A stretch of DNA of 64,000 nucleotides from Candidula unifasciata (taxonomy: Eukaryota; Mollusca; Gastropoda; Stylommatophora; Geomitridae): assembly GCA_905116865.2 (NCBI GenBank), contig CAJHNH020004890.1, positions 884,001 to 948,000 on the forward strand, written 5' to 3'. Positions within the stretch are counted from its first letter, which is position 1. The number at the start of each line of letters is the position of its first letter. A model generated the notes under the pieces. That model saw nothing but the letters and a program-made list of their open reading frames with translations, did not search any database and was not told where the DNA came from. Of the stretch, positions 63,421 through 64,000 are shown one piece after another. The translations under genes and the position numbers were made by a program.

Positions 63421-64000
63421 TTATTTTGAATCAGCTTCGTTGCAAAACATAGCTTCCATCGGTACACAACCAAACCTCTCTATTTCTTGTAAATTTTCCT
63501 GCCACTTCTATACTTTTAATATTTTTCTTGTGCTTGTTCTTGTTTTTCATGCAATCACTTGAGATTATCTATTAGGAATTTTGCATCTTTGTCTGTAAAC
63601 ACATTTCTGCTACCAAAAGATGTTTTTCGGTTTGTCTGAATACAGTCCATCATACAGTCCATTTTTCACACAGACACAGCAAACATTTTTCCCCAGCACT
63701 TTCACTCTTTTTTCTCACTGCAGCTGACATCGTTTGACACAGTTCAAGCTTAAGTTTAATGTATGACTAAGACTCTTGGCTTCACAAAGCATGTCAACAA
63801 TGTAGCATCATGTTTCTGAAAACTATCTTAGGAATGCACGCACATTTACATGTAGAAAACAGTTTGAAACAACAGTTATATCAGCTCTTCAAAAAGTTCA
63901 AAGAATATTTAACTACATTTACATGTGAAAAATACCAGTTCATCAGCTTTTCAAATTGATCAACTGATTTATTGCTTCTAAGCATCACACAGTTTCTGAA
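63421..64000. other. No gene recognised
   Basis: Low-complexity and unassigned sequence to the window end. A motif near 63705-63790 (TCTCACTGCAGCTGACATCG) resembles 32810-32830, suggesting a further antisense LINE piece. Confidence 0.35.

Overview
This window is animal nuclear DNA. The only host protein genes I can support are intron-split: two tandem copies of the imine/enamine deaminase RidA (UK114/HRSP12 family), both on the minus strand. Gene A lies at 24080-35881 and gene B at 45341-55909. Each has six exons of 68, 106, 55, 69, 56 and 57 bp with GT-AG introns, and each encodes 136 residues. The other host-type genes are three intron-containing tRNA-Leu(CAA) loci at 7.3-13.1 kb, one of them probably decayed. 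The rest is repeat-rich. The mix of non-LTR retrotransposons ending in RNase H domains, a Penelope-like element with a GIY-YIG domain, tRNA-derived SINEs, TTAGGG-type telomere-like motifs and a SPIN-like hAT element suggests a mollusc, perhaps a gastropod. The phylum is an inference.

Layout. 1-9.5 kb: a 5'-truncated LINE with a long reverse transcriptase reading frame, RNase H LINE tails, SINEs, one tRNA-Leu and a hammerhead-like Penelope terminus. 9.5-13.1 kb: a (TAG)n array, a LINE C-terminus, a Penelope-like element, two tRNA-Leu loci and a (CTGT)n/(TA)n/(GT)n block. 13-24 kb: LINE tails, a 0.9 kb terminal-inverted-repeat element carrying inverted telomere-like blocks, an internally deleted Tigger/pogo transposon, a 1.7 kb 24/27-bp minisatellite and a frame-broken LINE. 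24-36 kb: RidA gene A, whose introns hold LINE and SINE pieces and three minisatellites of about 30, 61 and 69 bp; the 69-bp one is made of reverse transcriptase sequence. 36-45 kb: intergenic DNA with a (CG)n(CA)n tract, SINEs, LINE fragments and one nested insertion with a clear target-site duplication. 45-56 kb: RidA gene B, with a LINE in intron 4 and a 927-bp TIR element with an internal palindrome in intron 1. 56-64 kb: a SINE, RNase H LINE fragments, the SPIN-like hAT with an 8-bp target duplication, and more copies of a dispersed repeat of about 270-300 bp (here called Rep4).

Both RidA copies keep the family's conserved core, including the substrate-binding Arg and Glu. Copy A has Phe where RidA proteins usually have Tyr in the GPYSQ motif. 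I hand-counted 96 of 136 identical residues between them. They look like an old tandem duplication whose introns were then filled independently by repeats. I see no bacterial-type operons, CRISPR array or virus.
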